This document shows, piece after piece, positions 33,719-45,773 of a stretch of DNA of 64,000 nucleotides (its first letter is position 1; every line of letters begins with the position of its first letter). A program made the translations under genes and the position numbers. Source of the DNA: Guadua angustifolia. Its lineage: Eukaryota > Streptophyta > Magnoliopsida > Poales > Poaceae. Location of the stretch: assembly GCA_036346375.1 (NCBI GenBank), contig CM070508.1, positions 25,488,852 through 25,552,851 of the forward strand, given 5' to 3'. The notes below the pieces were generated by a model. That model ran no database searches. It worked only from the letters and a program-made list of their open reading frames with translations, and was not told the origin of the DNA.

Positions 33719-34515
33719 GGCAGCTAATGTTTGGCCAACCATACTTACCCTTGGATGGTGTTCCCAAGGAAGATCTTCGGGCAGCCCGACCGATAGGTCT
33801 GCCCTGACCATGACCAAGCTCGTCCTTGAGCATGTGCCTCTGTTTCCCGAGCATGCCTGTTCGGAGGGATGCGACGATCAATCAAGGCTGGAGGAAGACC
33901 CCGAGCATGATCGGTAGGTCGAGCGCGGCCCACGAAGACGACGTGGCATTAATCACACAGTGGCTCAAAGGACCATACGGCCACGTTCTAAGCCCACTAC
34001 GCCCATGTCACGGCGTGGCAAAAAGTAACGGCAACAGTTATGCCCACGTCCGGGCACAGTAGTGGCATGTCATTCAGTTATAAATAATGTAAGACTGTAA
34101 TCGTCCATAAATAATCCAATGCAAGAAACATTCGGGGGTTCTCTTTTCATCCTTTTGGGGCATTAGTGAGAAAAAAGGAGTGGGATAATCTCCTTCGTGA
34201 GAAACTATAAGAAAAACACCCAAGTGTGTTTGTAAGAAGGAGAGGAAAGAGAGAAAAGCTCGGCGCTCCCGAGCAAACATCCTGTAAATCATTCCTCGGC
34301 AGTAGTGAAACCACTGAACGTGGGATTGTTATCTCCTTCGCGAGAGGCTCGAACCAGGATAAAAAGCTCTTGTCTCTTGTCTTATTTCGAACCTCCGACC
34401 ATCCTCCTAGCTCGGCAGGTCTTCGGATGCTAAACCCTTTACGGAAAAGGGGCCCTGGTTGATCCCTCATTCAACAAGTAAGCTCGACGGGGGATCCGTT
34501 CCCGAATCATCGATA
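33678..34515 (+). repeat. 5' LTR of the Tat element (838 bp)
   Basis: Begins TGTCGAGGATTGGG and ends CGATA (CA changed to TA) one base before the primer-binding site. Its first 41 bp are also present in inverted form at 33555-33595. Confidence 0.9.
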
Positions 34516-34534
34516 GTTGGCGCCGTCCGTGGGG
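34516..34534 (+). other. Primer-binding site
   Basis: GTTGGCGCCGTCCGTGGGG directly after the 5' LTR; same TGGCGCC start as in the other two Tat elements. Confidence 0.8.
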
Positions 34535-34568
34535 ATCGACTGAGTCCTTTCGCGAAGAATCCCCGAAG

Positions 34569-36005
34569 ATGCCGAATTCTCAGGATGGTCAAGACTTCTG
34601 CGTCTTCGACGACATTAAGGATGACGATATGTACTACATCAGTGAAGACGTGGCTGGTGTGGCTGACCTAGAGGGCCACACCTAGTCCGGAAGCCTTTCC
34701 CTGGTAGCTGCAGCGCGAGAGTGTTTTCTCCCCTCGCAGCATGATTCCCTCGCTGGTGAGAAAGAATATGATGATCTCTACGACGGTCTGGACATTCATG
34801 ACCGTCCTGAGCTTAGTCATGAGACTCGGCTTATGAAAATTCTCACGAGCACCGCTCTCCGGAGCACGTGCGCGATCACCGGCCAAGATCACCCCCTCCC
34901 GCTCCCTAGAGCGCCGAGCGGCTGCGGGCCATGGCAACGGTCGTACGCAACCTGCAGAACTTTCCCGGTCAGGCGGACCTGGAGGCCATGGGTGCGGTCA
35001 TGGCTGAGAATCTAGAAAAACTCACCGCCAACATGAGGCTTTCAGGGTCCCTTGGCAGTGAAGAGGCCCGGAATGTTTCCCGGGACAATAAACATCATTC
35101 CCCTATTCGCTCCCATCGCGGCAACTCCCGGAGCCCTGCTCGGGAAGGCCGCGGGAAGCATAATCGGTGCCGTGAGGACGTTCGGAGTGGTTCCCGGATG
35201 GCCTCGCGGGATGAAGGGCACGCTCGGTCCGATTATGGACATACCGAGTGTTCTGCCTCGGGGTGGTCTTCACCGTGCCGATATGGAGGAGTATTCTCTC
35301 GCCTTGGTCTACGCGTAGGAGACCATCGCGAGGGTGACCACCACGGTCGTCACGCTCGGAGGGGTCATCATGATAGCCTGGCATTTGGGTGTCGGGCCTT
35401 CTCAGCATCCCTCCGCGACGTCTCGTGGCCGAGCAAGTTCAAGCCCGGTCACATCGAGAGGTTCAACGGAACTCAAAATCCAAATGAGTTCCTCTCGATC
35501 TATTCCACCGCAATTCTGGCAACTGGAAGGGATGAGGGAGTTATGGCTAACTTCCTCCCCACGGTTCTAGACGGTTTCGCTAGGACGTGGCTCTTCAACC
35601 AGAAGGAGGGGTCGATCCGCTCGTGGAGGCAACTCAGTGAAGCGCTCCGGGCGAATTTTCAGAGCTACTACACTCGCCCGGGCAAGGAGCGCGACCTCGA
35701 GCGCTTGATCCATACTGAAAAAGAATCCTTGAGGCACTTTGTCTAGAGATTCATCAAGGTGAGGAATTCCATTCCGAGCATTTTGGATGAAGCAGTCGTC
35801 CGGGCTTTCAAGTTCGGAGTTCGCGACGTCCACTTCACGCAGGATCTGGAGATACACCCAGATCTGACAGGCAACGAGCGGCACGGCCTTCGTTTCCCCA
35901 CTAAGCTGGATTGCCGCCTTCTGGCGGGCGTTCTTCGTCGTCACCTCCGGACATGGCTGAGGCAAGATATGCGGCGAGGGCCAAGGCCTTGGTCTCGCAG
36001 ACCAT
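34569..36005 (+). pseudogene. gag: Tat gag with stops and a frameshift
   Basis: ATG at 34569 starts MPNSQDGQDFCVFDDIKDDD. A TAG at 34683 interrupts the frame, which continues until a frameshift near 34900-34930. The main frame (to 35743) is arginine/histidine/serine-rich, then shows the gag core: SWPSKFKPGHIERFNGTQNP, NEFLSIYSTAI, VMANFLPTVLDGFARTWL and GSIRSWRQLSEALRANFQ. After a TAG at 35744 it goes on as FIKVRNSIPSILDEAVVRAF. In another frame PDMAEARYAARAKALVSQ ends it at about 36005, where minus-strand sequence of another element starts. Confidence 0.82.
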
Positions 36006-36510
36006 GCGCCGCTTAGGTCGCCTCGCCGCGGTGATGACACCGTTGGGACCAGTACTTCATGCACCGATGGCTATAATGGTTGGCCGCCATGAACTTGACC
36101 AAGGCTGGCCGTCCGAGGATGGCGTTGTACGGGAGGTCACTCTCGACCACCTCGAAGGTGATCAACTCGGTACGAAAGTTGTCAGAGCCGCCAAAGGTGA
36201 CGGGCAAGACAACCTGCCCCAAGGGGGTGGTCGAGCTCCCGGGGACTATCCCGAAGAATGGTATGGTGATGCTCTTGACCTTCGACCGGGAATCGTGATC
36301 CGGCCGAGCGCTTCCGCCGCCGACAAGTTAAGAGAGCCGCCGCCATCGACCATGACGCGACCGATCGCTGTATTGCTGATGGTCGGGTCACGACCAAGGC
36401 GGTTTTAGGTCTCGAGCCATACGGGAGAGCATCCTCCGGAGAGAAGGCGATGGTTGCCCCGGCCCACTTGCGAGGTTGTTCGACGGGCTTCCCAAATGGC
36501 GACACGGTAG
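36006..36510 (-). pseudogene. Tat protease of the inserted fragment
   Basis: In the minus strand VMVDGGSSLNLL (about 36360-36320, active site D-G-G-S) is followed in another frame by MGQVVLPVTFGGSDNFRTEL and DLPYNAILGRPALVKFMAAN (36222-36060). The frame then loses similarity near 36040. It is closely related in wording to the protease at 6814-7354. Confidence 0.75.
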
Positions 36511-38358
36511 ATGGTCCGCTGGCGGCCTTGACCTCGCGCCGATCGCGAGGGCCGACGAGCCACCGAAGATGACATCAATCCGGCGCCGCCTTTGCCGAAC
36601 TCCAAGTCGAGGTCGCCGTGCTCGCGTCCAGATTAACCTCGGTCGGGCCGGTCGTCATCGCCAGGAGCACCGCATCTCCCCGCCCATCATAGAAAGCGCC
36701 CAATTATTCTCGCCAGCCCGCAGTTCGCAGGTCGTGGCCGGCCGCCTGTGGAATAGGCGTAACTTTGATTCGTCATATCCGCGCGTCCCTCGGCCGCTGC
36801 CGAGCATCGCCGCCGAGAGCCGCACGCTAGCCCTCTGCCGGGCCGGTTCTTCGCTGGTGTGGTCGGGTCGACCTTGACGGGCTTTGAGTCCTCCCGAGCC
36901 CGGCCTCGAACCTCGAGGACCTCGCTACCGCCATCCGCCGAGACGATTACTCGCGGTAGCCCTCCGCCACCTCTGCGATCGCGCGCTTGGTGGTGGTGCC
37001 TTGGTCGGCGCTCACGAGTTGGACGCCGCCTCTGCTTTTGTTCGCACCAAGCTTACCTTGGTCGAAGTCGCTTCCACGGACGGCATCGTTCGCGTCTCAC
37101 AGATCGCTCCGCCATGCGGAAAAGTTTGTTGACGCTGAGCCTCGAGGTGATCTCGTGTCTTGGTGAGACGCCGATCACGGACTCGAACTTGAAGGCCTTG
37201 ATGACGGCCTCGTCAGAAATGCTCGGGATCAGGTTCCTTGTGCGGATGAATCGCCGCACGAAGTCGCGCAGCGGTTCGTTCTTCCCCTGGATGACACGAT
37301 CCAGGTCCTTCTCCGCCCGCCGCCGAGTAACTCTCGAAGTTGGAGCGAGGGCGCTCGATCTGGCGCCATGACTGAAGGAGCCTAGCTTCGATTAAAAGCC
37401 GTGTCCTAGCGGCCCCGTCTAGGACGGGCCGGAGGTAGTTCGCCATCACGAAGCTCATCCTCCGCCGCCAGATAGCGGTCGAATAGATGGATCGAACTCG
37501 CCAGATTCTTGGTCCCGCCGGCGCCGATCAACAAGGGCTTAAACCGAGCTAGCCACCGCGACGGGACGAAGACCGCCGAGTACGCCATGTACCAGAGGTC
37601 GACAGCACGCCGATCATGGTCATCGCCGACGAGATCCTCGCTCACGCCGGACTCGAGTCGAGGTCGCCCGGCGTCCGACCTCGGCGGGAATGACCATGGT
37701 GCCGAAAGCACGGAATCACCGTTGGCAACACAGCGAGCCCCGACCCCACGGCGCCGGGCGAATGTCCCGGAGAGGTCCGCAGACCTTGCCGGCCGACTCG
37801 AGCGGCTTGGCTCAGGCTCGTCTGGTTGGCGCGGTGCCGTGGGACGTCGGCTGCGTCTGGTCAAGGCTCGCCCCGAACCCGCTGCTCGGGGCTAACCCTA
37901 AGAGGTGTACGACGCCGTCGACGGCGCGACGTGTTGTCATTATTTCTCGAGCGGGTCCTCAGTGCCGACTTCGATCTTATGAGCCTTGACCTCGGCCGCA
38001 GCCCGGCCGAAGTTCTTCGCTAGGGCTCGCCAAAGAGCTCCGACCTTGCCCTATCGGGTTGGCTATGACCCGAAAGCGATAAGCGGAGGCACTCCCGGTG
38101 GAGGGAGCACGGGCGGCTCAAGACGTCTTGGCCTTCTCTGGGCCTCCCGCCGAGAGTCATTATGGCTTGGTTGATGGCAACCTGCACCATATGGCGAGCA
38201 TCTTCCGGGGTATGCGGATCGCGGTCATCCGCATCTCCCGCGGCGCCTTGACCGTCCGCCACCAGAACGTGCTGCTCGAGCGGCGACGGCGAGGATGTGA
38301 ACAGGGACACGGAATCGGAGTCCGTACCCGAGGAAAATCCATCGATGAAGGGCGCCAT
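36511..38358 (-). pseudogene. gag: Tat gag of the inserted fragment, heavily decayed
   Basis: The N-terminal frame begins at ATG 38358 (MAPFIDGFSSGTDSDSVSLF). The core appears in pieces: MSFVMANYLRPVLDGAARTRL (37458-37400), then RFIRTRNLIPSISDEAVIKAFK (about 37255-37190). Between them are many frame changes. The C-terminal part (36510-37050) is arginine-rich. Plus-strand ORFs in this GC-rich stretch (37509-37895, 38098-38595) are shadows. Confidence 0.7.
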
Positions 38359-38407
38359 GCTCCTGGAGTCTTGGTGTCGTTCCTACGAAAGAGCAAAACA
38401 ATCGGGC

Positions 38408-38425
38408 CCCACGGTGGGCGCCAGC
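38408..38425 (-). other. Primer-binding site of the inserted fragment
   Basis: The minus strand reads TGGCGCCCACCGTGGGG, identical to the element at 21806-29644, directly inside the LTR. Confidence 0.8.
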
Positions 38426-39079
38426 TGTCGACGATCGGGATCGTCAACCGCAAGAAAAGAGGTAGGGGTCAGAGAGTTTATGGGACCCGAGCTGCGTTTT
38501 GCTCGAACGAAGGAAGAAAATCGATCGCGGTGATGGTCGGAGCAAGGCGACAACGAGCACGAGACAAGAGTTTATACTGGTTCGAGCCCTCGTGAAGGTA
38601 ATAGTTTACTCCGCCGCTTTGCGGCGGTGATTCTTGTTATATGGGTGTATAGAGCGGTGTTTACAACTCAAGACAAGAATGGTGATTCCTAGCTCGAGCA
38701 GCTGTGTGTCGTGGTTGTCTTCATTTGCCCTGGAGCTCATGCGCCCTTGGTCTTTATACTTCCTTTGCACACAACGGCCGGGAGCAATCCTCTGAAGAGG
38801 GCTTCGTGCACCTTGAGGGCTGGTAGCAATCGCCGAACTTGCGCAAGACTCGAGTCATCCCCACGACCCGCTCTCGCAACCGTCTACCAAATGCTCGATC
38901 CAAATCCTAGGGCGGACCAGGCTTGAGGCGAGACCCCGCCGAGCCCAAGGTCGAGGGTGCCGAGCTCAAGCGCCAAGGCCGAGGTCAGGCCCCAGTCGTA
39001 CCAGTTGCGGTCGGTCCTTCCGAGCATGGGGATCTGTTGACCGCACTCCGACCGGTCAAGGAGTACCCAGCCCTCGTCA
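38426..39079 (-). repeat. 5' LTR of the inserted Tat fragment (654 bp)
   Basis: Plus-strand ends TGTCGACGATCGGGAT and CAGCCCTCGTCA resemble the LTRs at 21806 and 29019 at both termini but differ in the middle. GCGCC follows at 39080; no partner copy is available to test a target duplication. Confidence 0.82.
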
Positions 39080-41706
39080 GCGCCTAATGCAGAAGACATT
39101 CCCAGATCAAATAGGCCGGAACCTGGAGGTATATGTTGACGACATTGTGGTAAAAAGTAGGCTCGCCTCGGGTCATGTATCCGACATCGAGGAAACATTT
39201 TGCAACCTCAATAGACATCAAATAAAGCTTAATCCTGAAAAGTGTGTCTTTGGGGTGAGGGCGGGCGAAGTGCTCGGCTATATGATTGGTCCACAAGGCA
39301 TCGGGGCAAACCCAAAAAAAAATCGAAGCCATTGAAAGAATGCGGCCTCCCAGCTGCGTGAAGAAGGTCCAAGCCTTGACCGGACGCATGGCAGCCCTAA
39401 GTCGCTTCATTTCCCGGTTGGGCGAGCGTGGGCTACCTTTCTTCAAGGCGCTCCGCAGGCATGATGGTTTCGCTTGGACGGAAGAAGCCAACCGCTCCTT
39501 CGAGGAGCTAAAGCAATACCTGTCCAGCCCACCTGTCTTAACCACTCCAAGGTTGAGGGAGGCACTTCTGTTGTATCTGGCAGCAACCCTGCAGGCGTGA
39601 GCGCGGTACTGACGGTCGAACGAGACGGGGCGCAGCGACTGATATACTATGTCAGCGAGGTCTTGCACGGACCGAAGGAGCGGTACCCTGAGGTCCAGAA
39701 GCTCTTGTACTCACTGCTCGTGGCTTCGAGGAAGCTACACCACTATTTTAAAGCCCATTAGGTCATCATTCCAACCAACTTTCTACTTAGGGAGATCCTA
39801 AAAAATCAAGACGCCAGCGGATGAATAGCGAAGTGGGCTATGGAGCTCACCAAGTTTGATATTCACTTCTTAGCCTGTACAGCGATCAAATCCCAGATCC
39901 TGACAAACTTTGTAGCGGAATGGACGAATCCGGTGCCACCCGCTGCCGAGCTCGACGGATCTGAAGATGGTCGTTGGACCATGTACTTCGATGGGTCCCA
40001 AGCTTACGAACGCTCAGGGGCTGGAGTCGTGCTGGTATCCCCCCATTGAGATTAACTCCATTACGCCATCCAATTACACTTCGCCGCGACCAACAACGCG
40101 GCGGAGTATGAAGGCCTTCTGGCCGAACTACGAGCATGCAAGGCACTTGAGTCCAAAGAAATGATCAGAAGAGGCATTGCAGTTGGTCGTCAACCAAGTT
40201 AATAAGGAGTATCAGTGTTCCGATAACTCAATAGCGCTTTACTTGGTTGAAGTGAGGAAGATGGAGAGATACTTTAGAAATTTCAAAGTACTCTACATCC
40301 CTAGGAAGGACAATTCCCTGGCCGACCACCTCTCCATGGTCGGTTCCTCCCAGATGCCCGCTCCAGCAGGGGTGCTCGTCGAGCATCTGTTCAAGCCCTC
40401 CATTCCCTCTGTAGAGGAGGCACCGAAGATGTGCGGTAACATCTCCCTCCTCGAGCATGGTGCAAACTGGATGACGCCATTCGTTTAGTATCTTTCCCAT
40501 GGGACACTGCCCGAGGAAGAAGCCGAGCGTTCCCAGCTTATAAGGTGATCCTCTCAATACAAGTTGATCGAGGGCGCCTTGTACCGCAAAGGGGCACTAG
40601 GAGTCCTCTCCGAGTGCATATCTCAAGAAGAGGGCAATTTCCTTCTTAGAGATATCCATGAGGGAGTGTGTGGAGCTCACTCGTCTTTCAGGACGCTTGT
40701 GAGCAAAGCCTTCCGATTAGGATATTATTGACCAACGGCCTTAGCCGACGCTCAGACGATCGTGGCGACTTGCCAAGCATGCCAGTTCCATACCCACAAG
40801 GCACATCAGCCGGCGTACGCGCTTCAAACTATCCCACTCTCATGGCCATTCTCGACCTAGGGAGTCGATATACTCGGACCTTTCCCCCGTGGTCGAAGAG
40901 GTTGCAAATTCTTGCTCGTGGCCGTCGACACTTTCACTAAGTGGATCGAGGCCGAACCCGTGTCAACTATTTCGGCTCAAGTAGCCAAGAGGTTTTTTCA
41001 AAGTAACGTGGTGACACGTTTTGGAGTCCCCAATCGCCTCATCACAGATAGCAGCACTTAGTTCACCAGCGAACTGTTTCAAGCCTACTGCGAGGACATC
41101 AGGACAAAGGTCTACTTTGCCTCTGTAGCTCATCCGCAAAGCAACGGAGCGACCGAACGAGCAAATGGCCAAATCCTTCAGGGGATCAAAAAGAGGGTTT
41201 TCAGAAACCTCACCCATCATGGCCAATCGTGGGTGGACGAGCTTCCTTCCGTTCTCTGGTCAGTTCGCACTACGGCGAGCCGGGCTACGGGCGAAACCCC
41301 TTTCCAGCTCGTCTATGGTGCAGAGGCCATATTGCTCGCCGAGATTGTGTTGGGTTCCCAAAGAGTACACTTGGTCGATAGCATCGACCAAGAGCTCGAG
41401 TGTCTCCTTGACTTAGACCTCGCTGAAGAGACACGCGAACAGGCATTGCTGCGATCCGCCATCTACCTACAAGCTCTTCGTAGGCACGCGGCTAAATCGA
41501 TTCGGCCAAGGATCTTGCAAGTTGGCGACCTGGTCCTACGTCGAATTCAGGACCTATCGAAGGCCAACAAGCTCTCCCCTAGATGGGAAAGTCCATTCAC
41601 GGTCATCTCGATGGCACGCCCAGGGGCTGTCCGCCTAGCGATGGAAGTTGGTCGGGTGCTCACGAGCTCTTGGAATATTGATTAGCTACACAAGTTCTTT
41701 GTCTAA
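39080..41706 (+). pseudogene. pol: Tat pol: RT, RNase H, archaeal RNase H, integrase
   Basis: Starts mid-RT with the catalytic YVDDIVVKS and LNPEKCVFG. A run of nine A at 39314-39322 shifts the frame by two bases. RNase H follows (FAWTEEANRSFEELK), then the archaeal-type RNase H near 39980-40330 (MYFDGSQAYERSGAGV, NNAAEYEGLLAELRA, YIPRKDNSLADHLS) with several stops. The zinc-binding part lies near 40650 (LLRDIHEGVCGAHSSF). The integrase core 40920-41400 has FTKWIEAEP, LITDSST then TAG (41059-41061), and VAHPQSNGATERANGQ with the catalytic glutamate; the C-terminus ends SSWNID and a stop near 41704. Dead copy. Confidence 0.88.
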
Positions 41707-42689
41707 ACTCGCATTTACTTTCACGTTTGCACTTAGCTCAGTGGTTTTTTCCTGTAAAAATTCGGTTCCTTCGCCCGTGCGAAGTCCATCATCCCCAAGA
41801 TTTTGTGAATGTCTCTAAAGTCACTACCTGTTGGTAAGCCGACTTAGTCTCACACAAGGGCATACTCTTTTCCTTACGATCTTGGTGATGGGGCGAGCGC
41901 GTCTGGGCAGGAACATTCGCTTCAATCTCCTTATTCTAAGATTTGGCTAGCGTGCGCGCGAACATACAGAGTGCCACAACCAGCGCCGAATCACTAAACT
42001 CGCCACCAGAGGCCGCAGTCTCCATAAGCCGATCATCGTTCGCAGTAATTCTTCGCTGCATGTTCATGATTGCATACAAACACCCTCTCGGTTGGTCCAG
42101 AGTCTTAGCTTGATTCGCGCGTGTTCGGTCGTCGTGCACTCTGTCGGGCAACCGCGCGTTCTTCCTTGCCACGGCCATGCTCGCAACTTAGGGGCATGTG
42201 TTCAAGACACTAAGGAAGTTAAGGCTTTGCGCGTTTCCTTCTCCCGACCTATCCCATGCTCGCAACACAGATAAATTGGTGACTTGGTCGAGGGAAAAAC
42301 GCACACTTTTTCTAACTCTCCTGCGAACGACCTCGTGCTCGCAACTTAGGTGCACGACCTTCATTCGCAGCGGGGGCTTAGTAGGAACGAACAACCGCAC
42401 TAACGTGTTTTTTCTAAAAAAAACGCGCGTGCGCTCATGTCACCCATGTTTCGTCCTACTCGTACTTCTATTTGCCTATTTTTTCGTCTGTTCGTCTTGT
42501 GTTTCTTGTTCGCAGGTGGTCGCTAGAAAAGGACAAAAAACGCCAAAGGCACAAGATGCAAAGCAAAAAACAAGGCAAGAAGCGAGTCTTTAGGGGGAGA
42601 ATAATCTTTTATTCATATCGTTAGAAAAAGAAAAAAAAGGGGAAGAAGAAGGAAGAAAATTTTTTACACCAAGACCTAGACAAGGGGAC
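41707..42689. other. Spacer between pol and antisense gene
   Basis: Non-coding. Three or four loose repeats of about 100 bp contain CATGCTCGCAAC or GTGCTCGCAACTTAGG (42176, 42253, 42331). An A/G-rich stretch lies at 42590-42660. Nothing else seen. Confidence 0.5.
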
Positions 42690-45600
42690 TATTTCCCGGA
42701 CTTCACTCCCCTGAGGGCCGCAAGCCTTTGCTTCGCCTCATTGAGCTTGGTCTCGAGGTCGAGCACCCATCACCGAGCTTCCCGTCCTTCATGGGCTTCT
42801 TGGTGAAGATGCTCCATCTCCTCCTTGTCCTGGTCGGCGAACTCGGCAGCCTCCCGCGCAGCCCGACCCAGCTCGGCCAACTTTGACTCTAGAACTTGAG
42901 AGTGTTGCTATGCTTGCTCAAGCTCTAGCTCAAGCTTACACATCCGCTCTCTGTTCTTGGTGGCGTTCTCCTCGGCTTGGTGGCACCTCTCCAATTCAGG
43001 TCCTCGCCCTTGAGGACCGCCATCTGTTGCTCGAGTTCCGCCACCTTGGCGTCGTGATCGGCATGAAGCTTGGCCACGACCTCGGGCGGAACCATCACTG
43101 AGTTGAAGTCCTTCATGGTCTCTTGAAGGACCTGCAGGCAAGAAGGTCTTATACGCCCCTTCGGACTCCAAAGAAGAAACTCTCAGAAAAGAAGTGTACT
43201 TACCCGGCCAAGACGCGCGCAAAGGTTATCCCGGATGGCCTTGGTGACGTCTGCCTCCCAAAGATCCGTGAGATTTCCCACAGTGGACTTTGGCGGGGAG
43301 TCTTGGCCTTCCGCTTGGGCAGCAAGTTCGCCCGGGATCCCCTCGTTGTCCCCCCAAGCATGTAGTTCGCCTGGGGACGTCACACCTTCCTCCCGAGCAG
43401 ATGGTTCGCTCAGGGTCTTCTCGCTATCCTCCCGAGCATGTGGTTTGCTCGAGGACTGCGCGGTGTCCTCCTGGGCATGCTTTTCGCTCGGGGGCTCCGC
43501 GCTCTCGTCCCGGGCAGGTGATTTTCCCGAGGACTTCGTGCTTTCTTGGGCAGGCTTTTTGCCCAAGATCGTGAGGTCTTCTTCCTCCCCCTCCCGAGCA
43601 TCCGTAGTGCTCGGGAGGGCCAGGTATGTGCCCTAGAGGGCTAGTCCCTCCAAGGCGAGGAGTTCCACAGCCCCTTGGTCGGCGTCATCGGTGAGCTCGT
43701 GCGCCGTCATGAGGTCAACGGCCTCATCCATCACGAGGTCGACGATGAGGGCGAGCTGCCTCTCTAAGACACGACCAAGGATTTCGTCAACCATTGCCCC
43801 GAAATCCAAAAAGACCCTAGGAGCTATCACGCCCATGTCAATGGAGTGGGGTTAGCTCAGATAAGGGCGAAGAAAAAAAGAAAAAACAAAGACAACGGGA
43901 AGAAAAGACGGAGGTCGAATGCTACCTAGGGCAAGCTCCTCGCTGTCATCTTCGGCGGGATTGGCCGCCGCAACAACCACAAGCTCGGACTTCTCCGCAA
44001 CAGCATGGCTGATCCTCGCCAGGAGGGGGTCGACCTTCTCTATGTCAACCTCCTCTAATTTATTCTTCAAGCGTCAGTGCCTTGTCACGAGAGGCGCCGT
44101 GTCCTCGTCCTCCTCCCCAGGCTCTCCCGCTCGGGAGCCCGAAGTAGCTTGGGCGAGCTTGGCCTTGAGCTCGGCGAGCTCCCCTTCCAGCGCCTTGCGC
44201 TCGGCTTTCCTCACCTCCTCGACCAACTTTGCCTGCTCTGCGAGCTATTGCAAGCGAGCTATCAACCCCGGTTTCCTCTCGAAGTAACTTTTCATCCTGG
44301 CCTTTAGGTCGCTTACCTCCTTCCTATCGGCGAATTCCATGTGCTGCCGAGGAGGACTTTTGGCTGAGGTCGCCCGCCTCTTCAACGACCAGGTAGGAGG
44401 CAGCGGCGGTGGAGCTTGACGCTTGCCCCTCGCCTTCTTGGTCTTAGGGATGGGGACGTTCTCCCCTTGGCCACTCGACGGCGGCTTGAGCTTGGCCACT
44501 GCCGCTTCGAGGGCGACCTTCTCCTGCCAAAAGTAAAGAAACATCAGAAGATGCTCAGGATGCATTCCCTCGAGCATGGATCGCAAGGAAACTTACCACT
44601 TCGCCACGCTCGAGCACGTTCCTCGGGACCTGTCGCCCATGCTCAAGCTCTTTGCCCTTCGGGGTGCCGAACATCTCGGCGACCCATTTCTCCACCCAGT
44701 CGGTGCTCGGGGCTGCAACCGGTCAAAAGAAAGCATCCGCACGAGCAAAGATCATGCATGAGAAGCAGAAATCGATCAAGTTCATGAAAGCTTACCGGAG
44801 TCTGCTTCTCGAGTAAGGTCTTGCCACCTAGAGACCTTGAAGAAGGGGTGCTCCCTCCTCCTCAGAGAGGACACCCGATTCCTGAGAAGTCCCGGACAAC
44901 GTCGCGACCAGTGAGCCCCATGTTCATGAGCTCACTGATCATCATCAGGGCCCGCTCCTCCTCAGCTTGCATGGTTGGGCGTGGGGTCTCGACGCTGGGT
45001 GCCGCCGTTCCAGAGTAGCAGAGAGTGCTTCCCTCCGCCTTCCTCAGATAGAACCAAAAATCGGCCCAGCCTGACACCGAGTCTTTGTGTGTGAAGAAGG
45101 GATACTCGTATGGTCGGTTGGGCCGCAAACGAAAGTACACAGAACTGGTGGGAGAAGCCCCACTAGTGCAGAACAAGGAGTAAATGGAAAAAGAGGCTCG
45201 TCGTGAGCAAGATGCCCACGAATCCCTCGCAAAGGTGCGAGAAGATGGCTAGGACAAGGATGGAGTTAGGGTTCAGATTGGTGATCTCGCACTCGCATTG
45301 GGCGAGTACGGATTCAAGGAACTCACTCTCGGGCATTCTAAGCCCGTTGACTATGTAGAGGTCGTAGGTGACAATCTCGTCGTCGCGTGGCACGGGGGCT
45401 GCTTTGCCATCCGGGATGTGCCAAGTGCCCACGTCGAGGTAGCCAAAGGTCTCAAGAGTATGTAACCTCTCCTTACTGATCTTGCTCGGACCGAACTTCG
45501 CCCTGGAGAGAGGTTGAGGAAGGGAGCGCAAGGACGAAAGAGCTTGAGGCTTGGAAGATTTTGGAGTCTGATTATGAGATGCGAAAGAAGAAGGTCTCAG
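42690..45600 (-). pseudogene. Antisense ORF of the Tat element, with 13-residue repeats
   Basis: Same gene as at 22863-25665 but in a diverged copy. The N-terminal part reads TLETFGYLDVGTWHIPDG, LRMPESEFLESVLAQCECEI and LNPNSILVLAIFSHLCEGFVG, then after a frameshift near 45180 WFYLRKAEGSTL and MGLTGRDVVRDFS. Downstream are a lysine/proline-rich part (44350-44480), an acidic repeat region (43285-43554) and a C-terminal heptad-like stretch ending LNEAKQRLAALRG before TAG at 42690-42692. No ATG is conserved at the expected start. Introns are likely, since the frame changes at GT/AG-like sites. Function unknown. Confidence 0.68.
43285..43554 (-). repeat. Seven tandem 12-13 residue repeats in the antisense protein
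   Basis: Units of mostly 39 bp encode variants of HAREDSEKTLSEP, SAREEGVTSPGEL and HAWGDNEGIPGEL. All are acidic and Ser/Pro-rich, and the frame is kept. The other antisense gene (22863-25665) has acidic, proline-rich sequence here but no clear 13-residue period. Confidence 0.8.
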
Positions 45601-45616
45601 TGCTGTCCCCACTGGG

Positions 45617-45626
45617 ATTATATAGG
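45617..45626 (-). promoter_or_regulatory. TATA box of the antisense gene
   Basis: CTATATAATC on the minus strand just upstream of the antisense coding region, like the box at 22720-22730 in the other element. Confidence 0.5.
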
Positions 45627-45773
45627 TGAAGAAGCCGAACGGACAGAAAACCGCCCCCGCCCGTTCGTGAACCGACGTGTGGCGGCGCGGTTTCCAAAAC
45701 TATCCCATAAAGGCGTGGTTTTCAAAAAAACTGTCAGAACCATACCCGCGAGGCTTCGCGGAGAAGGAACCAT

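Larger units (their letters stand above)
36006..39079 (-). mobile_element. Fragment of a third Tat element (LTR, gag, protease), inverted
   Basis: On the minus strand: LTR (39079-38426), primer-binding site, gag, protease. It breaks off at about 36006 inside the protease/RT boundary, so pol and the 3' LTR are missing. Its primer-binding site and LTR start match the element at 21806-29644. The host element has lost everything between late gag (36005) and mid RT (39080), so the insertion came with a deletion, or the two were joined by later recombination. Confidence 0.82.

Noticed and set aside
37509..38595. Plus-strand ORFs of 100-165 residues
   Set aside because: They lie opposite the gag of the inverted Tat fragment, which explains the open frames.
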